The translations under genes were made by a program, and so were the position numbers. Below are positions 1 through 7,553 of a stretch of DNA of 25,499 nt, in pieces. Below the pieces are notes generated by a model. That model was not told where the DNA came from. It saw only the letters and a list, made by a program, of their open reading frames with translations, and searched no databases. The stretch covers positions 1 to 25,499 of the forward strand of contig JBFHES010000034.1 of assembly GCA_041584015.1 (NCBI GenBank). Reading direction: 5' to 3'. The number at the start of each line of letters is the position of its first letter. Position 1 is the first letter of the stretch. This stretch comes from JBFHES01 sp041584015. Lineage in GTDB: Bacteria > Bacteroidota > Bacteroidia > Bacteroidales > M50B96.

Positions 1-651
1 AAGCCTCTGGTTGTGGTAATTGTAGGAGGGAGTGCTGTTGTGATGAACGAATGGATGAATGAAGTTCCGGCTGTTCTGGATGTTTGGTACCCTGGCAACG
101 AAGGAGGTCATGCGGTTGCTGATGTTTTATTTGGTGATTACAATCCTGCCGGGCGATTACCAATAACCTTTCCTGTAGCCGAGGCTCAACTTCCCTTATA
201 TTATAACCATAAACCAACTGGTCGCGCAGATGATTACATGAACATGACAGGTCATCCGCTTTTCCCATTTGGATATGGATTGAGTTATACTGATTTTGCC
301 TATAGCGATATAAATCTGTCGAAGTCAGAAATTAAAGCGACCGAAAGTATTGAAGTAAGCTTCAAGCTTACGAATACGGGGGTATATGCCGGCGACGAGG
401 TTGTTCAGTTGTACATCCGTGATTTGTTTGCCTCGGTAGCTCGTCCGGTGATGGAACTCAAAGGCTTCCAGCGAATTCACCTGAAAGCCGGTGAATCGAA
501 ACTAATTACATTTAAGATTACCCCGGAATTACTGAGTATGCTCGATATAAACCTCCAGCAAATTGTTGAGCCGGGAGAGTTCAGAATTATGATAGGAGCT
601 TCGAGCAGGCATATTCATTTGCGTGAAACCATTAAAGTTATAGAACCATGA
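1..651 (+). CDS. GH3 beta-glucosidase-like enzyme, C-terminal part (5' end outside window)
   Basis: The reading frame is open from base 1 and ends at 651, so only the last 216 residues are seen. They cover the end of the GH3 C-terminal alpha/beta sandwich (VVVIVGGSAVV, then WYPGNEGGHAVADVLFGDYN followed by PAGRLPITFP) and a complete fibronectin type III-like domain beginning near FPFGYGLSYT and containing LTNTG, GDEVVQLYIRD and LKGFQRIHLKAGES. These are standard landmarks of bacterial GH3 enzymes, which hydrolyse beta-linked glucosides or related sugars from the non-reducing end. The catalytic Asp of the N-terminal barrel and the acid/base region lie upstream and cannot be checked, so substrate is not assignable. 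It is distinct from the two complete GH3 genes further right. The next reading frame overlaps its stop by 4 bp (ATGA), suggesting it once headed or sat in an operon. Confidence 0.93.
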   Translation, partial: KPLVVVIVGGSAVVMNEWMNEVPAVLDVWYPGNEGGHAVADVLFGDYNPAGRLPITFPVAEAQLPLYYNHKPTGRADDYMNMTGHPLFPFGYGLSYTDFAYSDINLSKSEIKATESIEVSFKLTNTGVYAGDEVVQLYIRDLFASVARPVMELKGFQRIHLKAGESKLITFKITPELLSMLDINLQQIVEPGEFRIMIGASSRHIHLRETIKVIEP

Positions 652-872
652 TAAATTTATCAGAGATGCTAAAAAATGCCTTAATAATTACTTCCATTCT
701 TTTTATCACAGGATGTGGTTCTTCGCCAGAAACCCGGACAATTGACTCCCAGGATGAATGGCAATTAGCAATTGATAAAACCAATGAAATTGAAATAAAA
801 GATCGTACACTCTATCTCCATAGCGATTCGCTATCTTTTCCTACAACGATTCAAGAGTTTGATGTGAAATAG
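648..872 (+). pseudogene. Truncated lipoprotein gene (74 residues), probable 5' remnant
   Basis: The ATG overlaps the GH3 stop codon (ATGA), a typical translationally coupled junction. The product starts with a lipoprotein signal peptide: hydrophobic stretch about residues 10-20 and lipobox FITGC with Cys23. A second Met at residue 7 (base 666) could also be the start. After the Cys come only about 50 residues, with an alternating pattern suggesting the edge of a beta domain, and then a stop at 870. I do not recognise the family. The short mature part, and the fact that the bases just downstream encode an unrelated orphan sorting domain in another frame, suggest the 5' end of a larger lipoprotein gene cut by a deletion. 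A genuine small lipoprotein is the alternative. Confidence 0.5.
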
Positions 873-889
873 AAATTACATTCACTTAA

Positions 890-1180
890 GGGATTCAAAC
901 AGTTTATTTTCCCAATGCCATTAATCCCTTTAGCAAAATTCCGGATAATAGCATCTTTAAACCAATTGGTACAAACCTCATGTCGGAGCATTATTATTTG
1001 TCGGTTTATTCTCGCTTTGGTGAGTTGCTTTTTGAAACCAACAACTATGAAACTGGATGGGATGGTAGGTCTAAAGGAGGTAATCTTGTACCTTCAGATT
1101 CTTATGTTTGGATAATAAAGTTTAAAGACCTAAAGGGCAACTTCCACCAAGACTCGGGATTTATAAATGTTATTTACTAG
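890..1180 (+). pseudogene. Orphan T9SS type B C-terminal sorting domain (gene remnant)
   Basis: In the frame ending at the TAG at 1178-1180, translation from base 890 gives an uninterrupted segment with the landmarks of the type B sorting domain (gliding-motility/CHU_C type): VYFPNAINP, then SIFKPIG, YYLSVYSRFGELLFET, GWDGRSKGG, SYVWIIKFKDLKGN and a terminal GFINVIY. This domain normally ends very large secreted or surface proteins exported by the type IX system. Here the frame is blocked upstream by stops at 860 and 887, and the first usable ATG (980) would remove a third of the domain. There is no signal peptide. It is best read as the 3' stub of a large T9SS cargo gene whose body has been deleted. 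The only complete upstream frame, the 648-872 lipoprotein start, is in a different frame. Confidence 0.75.
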
Positions 1181-1325
1181 GGACCATTCTTTTTTGTTGC
1201 CTACAAAATGGTGGTCAGTCTGCTGTGAGAGAAGTGTTGAGTTTTTGTGTAGTGCTGAAATGAAGTAATTCAATAAAGCTGATGGAATAAGGGGTGCAAA
1301 TCTTCGTACAAGGCTAACTTAAGGT

Positions 1326-2327
1326 CTAATCTGTCCGCTCATATGATCTATCTCTGAATCCAGTTATCTGATAATTCATTGTGGACGGAATTAGAGCATC
1401 AAGAAGTTTAACATTCAATAAGTGGAGGTTTGCCGGGTTGTCCATCTTAAAACGAACAATACTGTCGGATGGAAAATTCTTGATTTGGTCAAGAATGTCA
1501 TTTTTCAATGTGTTTGTTGTGTAGTTGTCTCTTTCAAGGAGAATATCAATCATTGGTCGGGTTTTCAGATTCACAAACCGGTAAGTGCATTCTAGGTTAG
1601 TATCAAAGTCAATCTCATAGAAACCTTTATGTTCGTCTTTCTCTGCAAACGCTGTTCGTTCAATTGAGCCTGGATAAATAATAGGTGTATTGTTAATCGA
1701 GCGCAGTGTTTGAGCACGATGAATATGACCTGAGAGTATTAAGTTATAAGTCGTGGGTAAATCCTCGATAGGAATCACATCTTTACTCTTTCGAAAAGTA
1801 AAATCGGAAGGACCAACCTTTGCTCCCTCAATTGATTGATGCATGCAGAGTATTTTTACACTCTGTGTTCTTAACAGTGGCTCAATTTCATTGGCAACAT
1901 CAGGGAATTTTGAAAGCACATTTTTTCGGATGCATGGAAAACCTGCAATATCAAAATTAACTTCTTTAAATGTGAATCTGAACGATTGCGCTTTGGTGTA
2001 ATAATGAATTTTGGGATGTTGCATAAATAGTGAAGCTGGTAATCGGGAACTTTCGTGGTTACCAGGTACTATAACTATTGGAATGCCTGTTTGTGCAAAA
2101 TCAAAAATCCGCTCATAAACCATATCTATGATGGGCGCAGGAACCAGCGTTCTGTAGAATAGGTCGCCTCCATGGATTACCAGGTCAGCCTTCATGTTTT
2201 TGGCATATGTCAGAACCTCGTCAAAGTTCTTAAAGAAATCTGTTCCTCTTCTCCGTTTCTCCTTTTTTGGTCGGAGTGGATAATCAAATCCCAAATGAGT
2301 ATCAGCCAGAAAAATAATTTTTATCAT
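1326..2327 (-). CDS. SbcD/Mre11/YhaO-like metallophosphoesterase (DNA exonuclease family)
   Basis: The 333-residue protein carries the full calcineurin-type metallophosphoesterase signature in order: DTH (Asp9, His11), GGD (53-55), GNHE (89-92), a later metal-ligand His in CMHQS (His163) and GHIH (200-203). The order and spacing match the SbcD/Mre11 nuclease family, which uses two Mn ions to cut DNA ends or hairpins in repair. The N-terminal insertion rich in Lys and Arg (residues 20-28) could contact DNA. SbcD normally pairs with the SMC-like ATPase SbcC (or YhaN for YhaO), often encoded next door, but no such gene follows here: on this strand the next bases downstream hold only the sorting-domain remnant. 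The gene faces away from the TPR gene and converges on the remnant. Family assignment is secure; the precise role in repair is inferred. Confidence 0.88.
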   Translation of the reverse strand: MIKIIFLADTHLGFDYPLRPKKEKRRRGTDFFKNFDEVLTYAKNMKADLVIHGGDLFYRTLVPAPIIDMVYERIFDFAQTGIPIVIVPGNHESSRLPASLFMQHPKIHYYTKAQSFRFTFKEVNFDIAGFPCIRKNVLSKFPDVANEIEPLLRTQSVKILCMHQSIEGAKVGPSDFTFRKSKDVIPIEDLPTTYNLILSGHIHRAQTLRSINNTPIIYPGSIERTAFAEKDEHKGFYEIDFDTNLECTYRFVNLKTRPMIDILLERDNYTTNTLKNDILDQIKNFPSDSIVRFKMDNPANLHLLNVKLLDALIPSTMNYQITGFRDRSYERTD

Positions 2328-2506
2328 GAAAAGCGAACCTTATTAATAAAGATTGGCGGCTGAAATGCTTGCCTACCATTCAATCAACAAATATATCTTT
2401 TTTAGAATTTTAGCTCTAACCTTGTGAATTAGTTTATTAGAGTAAGTTTTTTAACATAGTTGGGCAAATAGCGAGCACTAAAAGCTATAATGAGACTTTC
2501 AATTTG

Positions 2507-2514
2507 TAACTTTG
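2507..2514 (+). promoter_or_regulatory. Candidate Bacteroidota -7 promoter box (TAACTTTG)
   Basis: TAACTTTG matches the TAnnTTTG -7 consensus of the Bacteroidota primary sigma factor. It lies about 65 bases before the TPR gene start, leaving a plausible leader. No convincing TTTG -33 element is seen at the usual spacing, so this is a moderate call. Confidence 0.4.
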
Positions 2515-2579
2515 CCACCTTTAAAGATGAACAATACTAACTAATAAGGTATTAGATACAGATATAGTCTTTGAAATGA

Positions 2580-3269
2580 ATGAGTAAAGAGAAGATGGAG
2601 AAAAAGGACGTGATGAAAGGAGAAACTTATGCAAGCCTTAAAGTTTTGTATTATTCTGGTAAGGTAAAGCCAACATTAAACAAAATAGTTGTTGAATTAA
2701 AAAACGATGCTGAAAACATAGAGCTTACTCTTTTAGCTTGTCAGTGTTTGTTAAGAGCTAAGAATTTTGAGGAGTTGTCTGTTTACGCTGATGCTGCCAT
2801 TAAATTGGCACCTGAAAATGCAGAAGGATATTATTACAAGGGATTGGCTGTTCAGAATACGAAAGGAAAAGAGCAAGAAGCGCTAAAGAACTTTAATGAG
2901 GCCTTAACCTTAGATCCAGACAATATAATTTACCTTAAAAGTAAGGCGATCACCCATCTATTGCTTTATACGGATTATCATTTGCCGGTAAGTTTTGCTG
3001 AAAAACACAAAGCTAAAGCTGAAGTGAGCCTGATGAAGGTTATTGAGCTGATAGAGCAAAAGGAAAATCCCGACTTTATGGATTATCTAACTGTTGGTGA
3101 TGTAAACATGTTGATTAGTCGACCATTAGATGCTAAGAAGTATTTCATTAAAGCGGTAAGCGCATTTGATGCTTTGGATAAATCGGAACAAGATCGAAAT
3201 ATATATAAAGACATTATTAAGGCTCAGAAAGCTTGTATAAAGGAAACGGAGAAATTCACTGAAGAATAA
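2580..3269 (+). CDS. TPR-repeat protein, cytoplasmic, function unknown
   Basis: A 229-residue protein with no signal peptide or membrane span and a highly charged N terminus (MSKEKMEKKDV). The central part shows tetratricopeptide-type helices: LACQCLLRAKNFEELSVYAD, then AIKLAPENAEGYYYKGLAVQ and ALKNFNEALTLDPDNIIYLK, with the usual Ala/Gly/Pro positions and P-E-N or P-D-N turns. The region at 150-210 (DYLTVGDVNMLISRPLDAKK followed by YFIKAVSAFDAL) is also helical and TPR-like. Such proteins are scaffolds for protein contacts; no catalytic motif is seen. The ATG at 2580 is chosen because an overlapping ATG at 2576 hits a stop after two codons. It is monocistronic, between a candidate -7 box and a strong terminator. 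A precise partner cannot be given. Confidence 0.85.
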   Translation: MSKEKMEKKDVMKGETYASLKVLYYSGKVKPTLNKIVVELKNDAENIELTLLACQCLLRAKNFEELSVYADAAIKLAPENAEGYYYKGLAVQNTKGKEQEALKNFNEALTLDPDNIIYLKSKAITHLLLYTDYHLPVSFAEKHKAKAEVSLMKVIELIEQKENPDFMDYLTVGDVNMLISRPLDAKKYFIKAVSAFDALDKSEQDRNIYKDIIKAQKACIKETEKFTEE

Positions 3270-3278
3270 CTCTCCCCG

Positions 3279-3312
3279 AATGGCGAAGTCTCCAAACTTC
3301 GCCATTTTTATT
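3279..3312 (+). terminator. Rho-independent terminator after the TPR gene
   Basis: A perfect 11-bp stem, AATGGCGAAGT at 3279-3289 and ACTTCGCCATT at 3296-3306, with a 6-base loop (CTCCAA) and a following T-rich tail. It sits 10 bases after the stop codon. Confidence 0.9.
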
Positions 3313-3427
3313 ACAATAAGAGACCGCTATGTAATAAGTCGTATATTCAACTAAAACATAGTTCCGTTGCGGCTCGATAGGACACCTTGTTCGCAATCCG
3401 GTTGCAAAAAAAAATACATTATTAGGC

Positions 3428-4156
3428 ATGTTAAAAACTATCTTCTTCTATTTCACATTCTGGGCGATCTTAATGGTAAGTATCCTCTTTTTTGTGCCAT
3501 ATTATATATTAAGACTTTTTGGAGCCAACAGTGCAATCAAACAATATGTTTATAAAGTGAGCAGTAGTTGGGCTCAATTTATTCTGGGTGTAAATGGGGT
3601 TAGTTATACCGCTTACGGTAAAGAAAATATACCTGAACCTCAGTCAGGTTTAGTGGTCGTTTCAAATCATCAGGGAAGTTTCGATATTCCCATCTATGTT
3701 GCATCTCTTCCATTTACGGTTGGCTTTATTGCTAAACATGAAATGCAGAAATGGCCAATCATAAGTGTCTGGATGAAGGCGCTAGATTGTATTTTTATCA
3801 ATCGAAAAAAGCTAAGGGAATCATCATTGAGAATCAATGAACGGATTCATCAAAAAGATAAGAACCCTATTTTTATCTTTCCGGAAGGCACCCGAAGCAA
3901 AGGACCGAAAATGGGACCATTCAAACCAGGAAGCCTTAAGTTGTTATTTAACGAGGGCGCTGAGATTTTGCCAGTTACCATTAGCGGTAGCTACAAATGT
4001 ATGGAGTTGCATGGTAATGTAAAAAGCGAACATGCCGAACTACATTATCATCCTGTAATGCGTAGTTCGGATTATGAACGGAATGATTTTTCTTCGTTTA
4101 TAAAAGACCTGCAGCAGATCATTGCAAGTCCTCTTACCTCCAGTAATAAGGAATAA
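3428..4156 (+). CDS. 1-acyl-sn-glycerol-3-phosphate acyltransferase (PlsC family)
   Basis: The 242-residue protein has an N-terminal hydrophobic segment (about residues 5-30) and the two hallmark acyltransferase motifs: NHQGSFD at 80-86, the HX4D catalytic motif with His81 and Asp86, and FPEGTRS at 151-157, which binds the phosphate of the acceptor. A third conserved block, EILPVTISGSY, lies near residue 180. PlsC-type enzymes add the second acyl chain to lysophosphatidic acid at the inner membrane to make phosphatidic acid. The length fits the family. Bacteroidota often carry several PlsC-like proteins, some acting on other lipids such as ornithine or glycine lipids, so the acceptor is not certain. 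It is separated from the TPR gene by a terminator and has its own unit; no clear promoter box is seen. Confidence 0.92.
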   Translation: MLKTIFFYFTFWAILMVSILFFVPYYILRLFGANSAIKQYVYKVSSSWAQFILGVNGVSYTAYGKENIPEPQSGLVVVSNHQGSFDIPIYVASLPFTVGFIAKHEMQKWPIISVWMKALDCIFINRKKLRESSLRINERIHQKDKNPIFIFPEGTRSKGPKMGPFKPGSLKLLFNEGAEILPVTISGSYKCMELHGNVKSEHAELHYHPVMRSSDYERNDFSSFIKDLQQIIASPLTSSNKE

Positions 4157-4363
4157 ATAGGTCGTGCTATTAGATGATAGTTTTGTCTGATGAAGGTCAA
4201 TATTTTGTTTTTTAAGCTTGCCGACACAGGCTGTAGATTGTCATATCAATTGAATGTACAATGTTGCGTGAATTACGTCATTAGACTTTAGTTTGTTGAA
4301 GTCCGGCTTTAAGGTAAGTTTAGGTGCAGGAGGTTGTTAAGCGCCAATAGCAAGGATTTTTAT
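4157..4363. other. Intergenic region between plsC-like gene and regulator
   Basis: About 200 bases with no supportable gene. It is AT-rich and contains a short TCAATTGA palindrome (4246-4253). An 8-mer CAATGTTG (4259-4266) also occurs next to the palindrome upstream of the GH3 gene at 7432-7439, but a single shared 8-mer is close to chance. No clear terminator for the plsC-like gene is visible. Confidence 0.4.
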
Positions 4364-4371
4364 TATATTTG
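4364..4371 (+). promoter_or_regulatory. Candidate -7 promoter box (TATATTTG) abutting the regulator start
   Basis: TATATTTG fits the TAnnTTTG consensus. It ends only 6 bases before the ATG at 4378, so transcription from it would give an almost leaderless mRNA. No good -33 TTTG is seen, so it could be coincidental in AT-rich DNA. Confidence 0.35.
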
Positions 4372-4377
4372 GTACAT

Positions 4378-7254
4378 ATGACTGTTTGTAAAACTTCCAT
4401 ATGGCTTGCTCTGTTTTTTTGCCTATTTATTAGTGCAAATAATTCCATTGCTCAGTCTGGTGAAATCGGTAGCCCTTTTATAAAAAACTTTATACAAACC
4501 GATATAGACGCGGGATCCGAGAATTTCTGTGCAGTACAGAATTCACGTGGAAAGATGTTTTTTGGAAATGGTTTAGGTGTGTTGGTGTTTGATGGCAATG
4601 TATGGGATTTACTTGAAGTTGATAACCGTTCCTATGTGCGATCGTTAGCGGTGGATGCGAACGATAAGATATATGTGGGTGCTTATCAGGAATTCGGATA
4701 CCTTGAAAACATGCCGGATGGAAGTATTGAGTACAGGAGTTTGTTAACCCTTATTCCGGATGGTATTGATAATTTTGCTGATATCTGGAGGATTGTTGTG
4801 GCAGATGGCCTTACCTATTTTCAATCCTATTATGGTGTTTTTGTTTATGATGGTACGCAAATAAACCTGCTTAAGCCTGAGAAGGAGTTTGGATTTGGCA
4901 TGAAGGCTATGGATTGCTTTTATGTTAATGATAAAGGAACCGGACTAATGAAGTTGGTTAATGGAGGTTTACAAATGCTGACAGGTACCTCTCATTTTAA
5001 GAACTTTGAAGTTATATGTCTTCTTGAAGGTGTCAGCGGTACTTTAGCAGGTACCCGAAATAATGGCGTCTTTCTTATAAACGATGAAGTAACAATTTGG
5101 AATCGTAATTTGTCAGCAGTTTTAAATGCCTCAAAGCTTACTTGTGGAGTTAAAATTGATAATGATCGCTTTGCCTTTGGTACGGTTAAAAACGGAATCA
5201 TCATTACCGATATAAATGGTGTCATCATCGATCAAATTACCACCAGGGAAAAACTCCAGGATAACTTAATTCGTGAATTATATGTTGATAGAGACAAGAA
5301 TTTATGGTCGATGTCGAGTTTGGGAATCGATTATGTGGAGATTTCGTCCTCATATAGCATTCTTTCAACATCCATAGGTTCTGGATATGCGTCGTGCATT
5401 CATAATAATGTGTTGTTCCTTGGAACCAATCAAGGTCTCTATTGGTCGGCCTGGAAAGGTGCGATAGGGGAAAGTAATGAACATCAATTGGTAGATAATA
5501 CGGTTGGTCAGGTATGGGCTGTTGAGGTCTTCAATAATACGCTGCTCGTGGGGCATCACGAAGGTGTATTTGCGGTGAAAGATAAAAAAGCACTGCGTAT
5601 ATCAGATACGAAGGGACACTGGCAGTTTCTTGAGCTCACCGGCAATTCAGATTATATTCTTTCTGGAACTTATACCGGTTTTACGCTCTTTAAAAAAACG
5701 ATTAATGGAATTGAGTTTGTAAGAAAAATTGACGGCTTTAATGAATCATGCCGTGTGTGCTTTCAGGATGAAAATGGATACATATGGATGAGCCATGGAT
5801 ATAAAGGAATCTATCGCCTGAAACTAAGTGCTGGTTTAGATTTCTTTGAGAGTATAGATTTCTTCAATAAACAAAATGGACTTCCAAGCGACCTTTACAA
5901 TGATATTTTTAAGTATCAAGGCAAGGTTTATATTACCACGGTTGAGGATGGCATTTATGCCTATAATTATGAAACCAATGAATTAGAGCGGAATGAGTCG
6001 TTTTCGTCGTACTTTGATTTTTCTAAACCTGTAACCAAAATACTTGAGGCTCCGAACAATGTTTTATGTAATTTTAATAGTGAACAGGCCGGGTTGCTCA
6101 CCATAATTAATGATACAATATTCTTAAACGATTTTCGGACCCTGGCCTTTGTAGCTGATAAATTAGTAACACCGTTTGAGAGTATTACCTGGGACGAGCA
6201 GCAGAACATGATCATTGGTACACAGAACGGTTTTGTTTATTTTCGAACCAATCAATACGAAAACAGAGACCATTATTTTAATACTGAGATCTCTACATTT
6301 GAGGCCATTGGAAATGATTCTGTAATTGCATTTAGTGGAAATCTTCACATGCTTCCAACTGGCGAAGATTTATACATTCCACATAAGAACAACCTGATAA
6401 GAATAAACGTGTCGGCTAATTTCTTCGGAAACTCCGGATCGAACCAGTTTCGATGTCGAATGATTGGGCTATCCGATGATTGGACAGCGTGGGGTTCGGA
6501 AAGTGAATTTGAATTTAATCAATTGCAACAGGGAGATTATCGCTTAGTGGTAGAATCAAAAAATTTCAGAGGTGAGCTGGGAATCCCATTACAGCTTGAC
6601 TTTAGTGTTAGTCCTCCCTGGTACAGAAGATGGTACGCCTTGGTTACTTATCTACTTTTATTGGTGGCAATGAGTACGTCTATTTTTCTATATGTAAAAA
6701 GAAGAACTGAAAGAATCAGTAAGGCGATAATTGAAGAACATGAACAAAAAATAAGGCTCGAAAAAGAGTTGGCCGAGAAAGAACTCATCAAAGTACGTAA
6801 CGATAGTCTCGACAACGAAGTAATACATAAGAGTAAGGAACTGGCAAATATTACTCAAAGTATCATTCACAAGAATAGCGTCTTTAATGAGATGAAGGTG
6901 GATTTGAAATTGATGGCTGAAGAGTCTAAGAATCTATTCGTGCAGAAAAAAATAAAAGGCCTCATTCGTAAGGTTGATAAAAATATAGCGGACGACCAAA
7001 GTCATCATGTTTTTCAGGACAACTTTGATCGTGTGCATGAGAATTTTATCAGTAAGATTCGTAAAGTTCATCCAGAACTAACCAGCCGTGATTTGAAATT
7101 GTGCAGTTATTTAAGAATGAATCTGACTACAAAAGAAATTGCACCTATGTTAAACATTACTGTGCGCGGCTTGGAAATTAGTAGGTACCGGCTTCGAAAA
7201 AAAATGCACCTTGGCCGCGATGTAAACCTTACTCAGTATATCCTTGATTTTTAA
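4378..7254 (+). CDS. Transmembrane propeller / Y_Y_Y / LuxR-type HTH transcriptional regulator
   Basis: A 958-residue regulator without histidine-kinase or receiver domains. A signal peptide (MTVCKTSIWLALFFCLFIS, cut near AQS) is followed by about 650 residues of beta-propeller blades with recurring phrases such as GNGLGVLVFDGNVWD, AGTRNNGVFLINDE and IGTQNGFVYF, the type found in periplasmic sensor domains of Bacteroidota hybrid two-component systems. A Y_Y_Y-like sandwich (about 690-745; DDWTAWGSESEFEFNQL) leads to one membrane span (about 752-775, YALVTYLLLLVAMSTSIFLY), a charged coiled coil (about 776-840) and a C-terminal helix-turn-helix (about 900-945, LTSRDLKLCSYLRMNLTTKE then IAPMLNITVRGLEISRYRLR) of LuxR/GerE type. 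It should sense a carbohydrate in the periplasm and bind DNA while membrane-anchored. An in-frame TTG lies at 4369, but the ATG at 4378 gives the cleaner signal peptide. It likely controls the downstream glycosidase cluster (inferred from adjacency). Confidence 0.88.
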   Translation: MTVCKTSIWLALFFCLFISANNSIAQSGEIGSPFIKNFIQTDIDAGSENFCAVQNSRGKMFFGNGLGVLVFDGNVWDLLEVDNRSYVRSLAVDANDKIYVGAYQEFGYLENMPDGSIEYRSLLTLIPDGIDNFADIWRIVVADGLTYFQSYYGVFVYDGTQINLLKPEKEFGFGMKAMDCFYVNDKGTGLMKLVNGGLQMLTGTSHFKNFEVICLLEGVSGTLAGTRNNGVFLINDEVTIWNRNLSAVLNASKLTCGVKIDNDRFAFGTVKNGIIITDINGVIIDQITTREKLQDNLIRELYVDRDKNLWSMSSLGIDYVEISSSYSILSTSIGSGYASCIHNNVLFLGTNQGLYWSAWKGAIGESNEHQLVDNTVGQVWAVEVFNNTLLVGHHEGVFAVKDKKALRISDTKGHWQFLELTGNSDYILSGTYTGFTLFKKTINGIEFVRKIDGFNESCRVCFQDENGYIWMSHGYKGIYRLKLSAGLDFFESIDFFNKQNGLPSDLYNDIFKYQGKVYITTVEDGIYAYNYETNELERNESFSSYFDFSKPVTKILEAPNNVLCNFNSEQAGLLTIINDTIFLNDFRTLAFVADKLVTPFESITWDEQQNMIIGTQNGFVYFRTNQYENRDHYFNTEISTFEAIGNDSVIAFSGNLHMLPTGEDLYIPHKNNLIRINVSANFFGNSGSNQFRCRMIGLSDDWTAWGSESEFEFNQLQQGDYRLVVESKNFRGELGIPLQLDFSVSPPWYRRWYALVTYLLLLVAMSTSIFLYVKRRTERISKAIIEEHEQKIRLEKELAEKELIKVRNDSLDNEVIHKSKELANITQSIIHKNSVFNEMKVDLKLMAEESKNLFVQKKIKGLIRKVDKNIADDQSHHVFQDNFDRVHENFISKIRKVHPELTSRDLKLCSYLRMNLTTKEIAPMLNITVRGLEISRYRLRKKMHLGRDVNLTQYILDF

Positions 7255-7266
7255 TTATTCCGTGCT

Positions 7267-7293
7267 CAGGTGATTTTCATGACCTGCTTTTTC
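7267..7293 (+). terminator. Weak candidate terminator after the regulator gene
   Basis: CAGGT at 7267-7271 pairs with ACCTG at 7282-7286 and is followed by a C and five Ts. The stem is only 5 bp, so strength is doubtful, but its place just after the regulator stop is suitable. Confidence 0.4.
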
Positions 7294-7402
7294 TTCCAAA
7301 TTTAAGTCTTCCATCCTTGATGTGAAAAGTTAGCATAAATTCTAATTGTATAATTGATGAGCCGTTATTACAGGCAGATTCACAGTTAAATATACACGAA
7401 TT

Positions 7403-7449
7403 GATGTAGTCATGATGTAGTTGATATATATCAATGTTGTAATTAACAT
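7403..7449. promoter_or_regulatory. Candidate operator: phased direct repeats plus perfect palindrome
   Basis: Within the intergenic region before the GH3 gene three elements are stacked: GATGTAGT repeated at 7403-7410 and 7414-7421 with an 11-base period (one helical turn); the perfect 14-bp palindrome TTGATATATATCAA at 7421-7434; and an inverted repeat ATGTT/AACAT at 7434-7438 and 7445-7449. This is the expected layout for a dimeric regulator site, and the upstream gene encodes an HTH regulator. Binding is inferred. The rest of the 7255-7553 region holds no gene that I can support and no clear TAnnTTTG box; the nearest is CAATTTTG at 7485-7492. Confidence 0.45.
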
Positions 7450-7553
7450 GAGGACTTCAAATCGAATCGCAACCTTATTATCCTCAATTTTGAAAATGAA
7501 AGTATAGGTCAGCCATTGACCACATAATTTTTCTTCAAAAAAGGACAAAAGAA

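Noticed and set aside
1181..1215. Terminator hairpin after the sorting-domain remnant (ACCATT/AATGGT)
   Set aside because: Pairing is interrupted, the loop is long and the T run lies inside the hairpin rather than after it.
3350..3420. Possible tRNA or small RNA before the plsC-like gene (GTTCGCAATCCGGTTGC)
   Set aside because: It looks superficially like a T-arm, but there is no acceptor stem, anticodon arm or CCA-side pairing; the only hairpin is 4-5 bp and is followed by As, not Ts.
4259..4266. CAATGTTG shared with the region upstream of the GH3 gene as a common operator
   Set aside because: One shared 8-mer between two AT-rich intergenic regions of 200-300 bases is near chance expectation, and the flanking palindrome is not shared.
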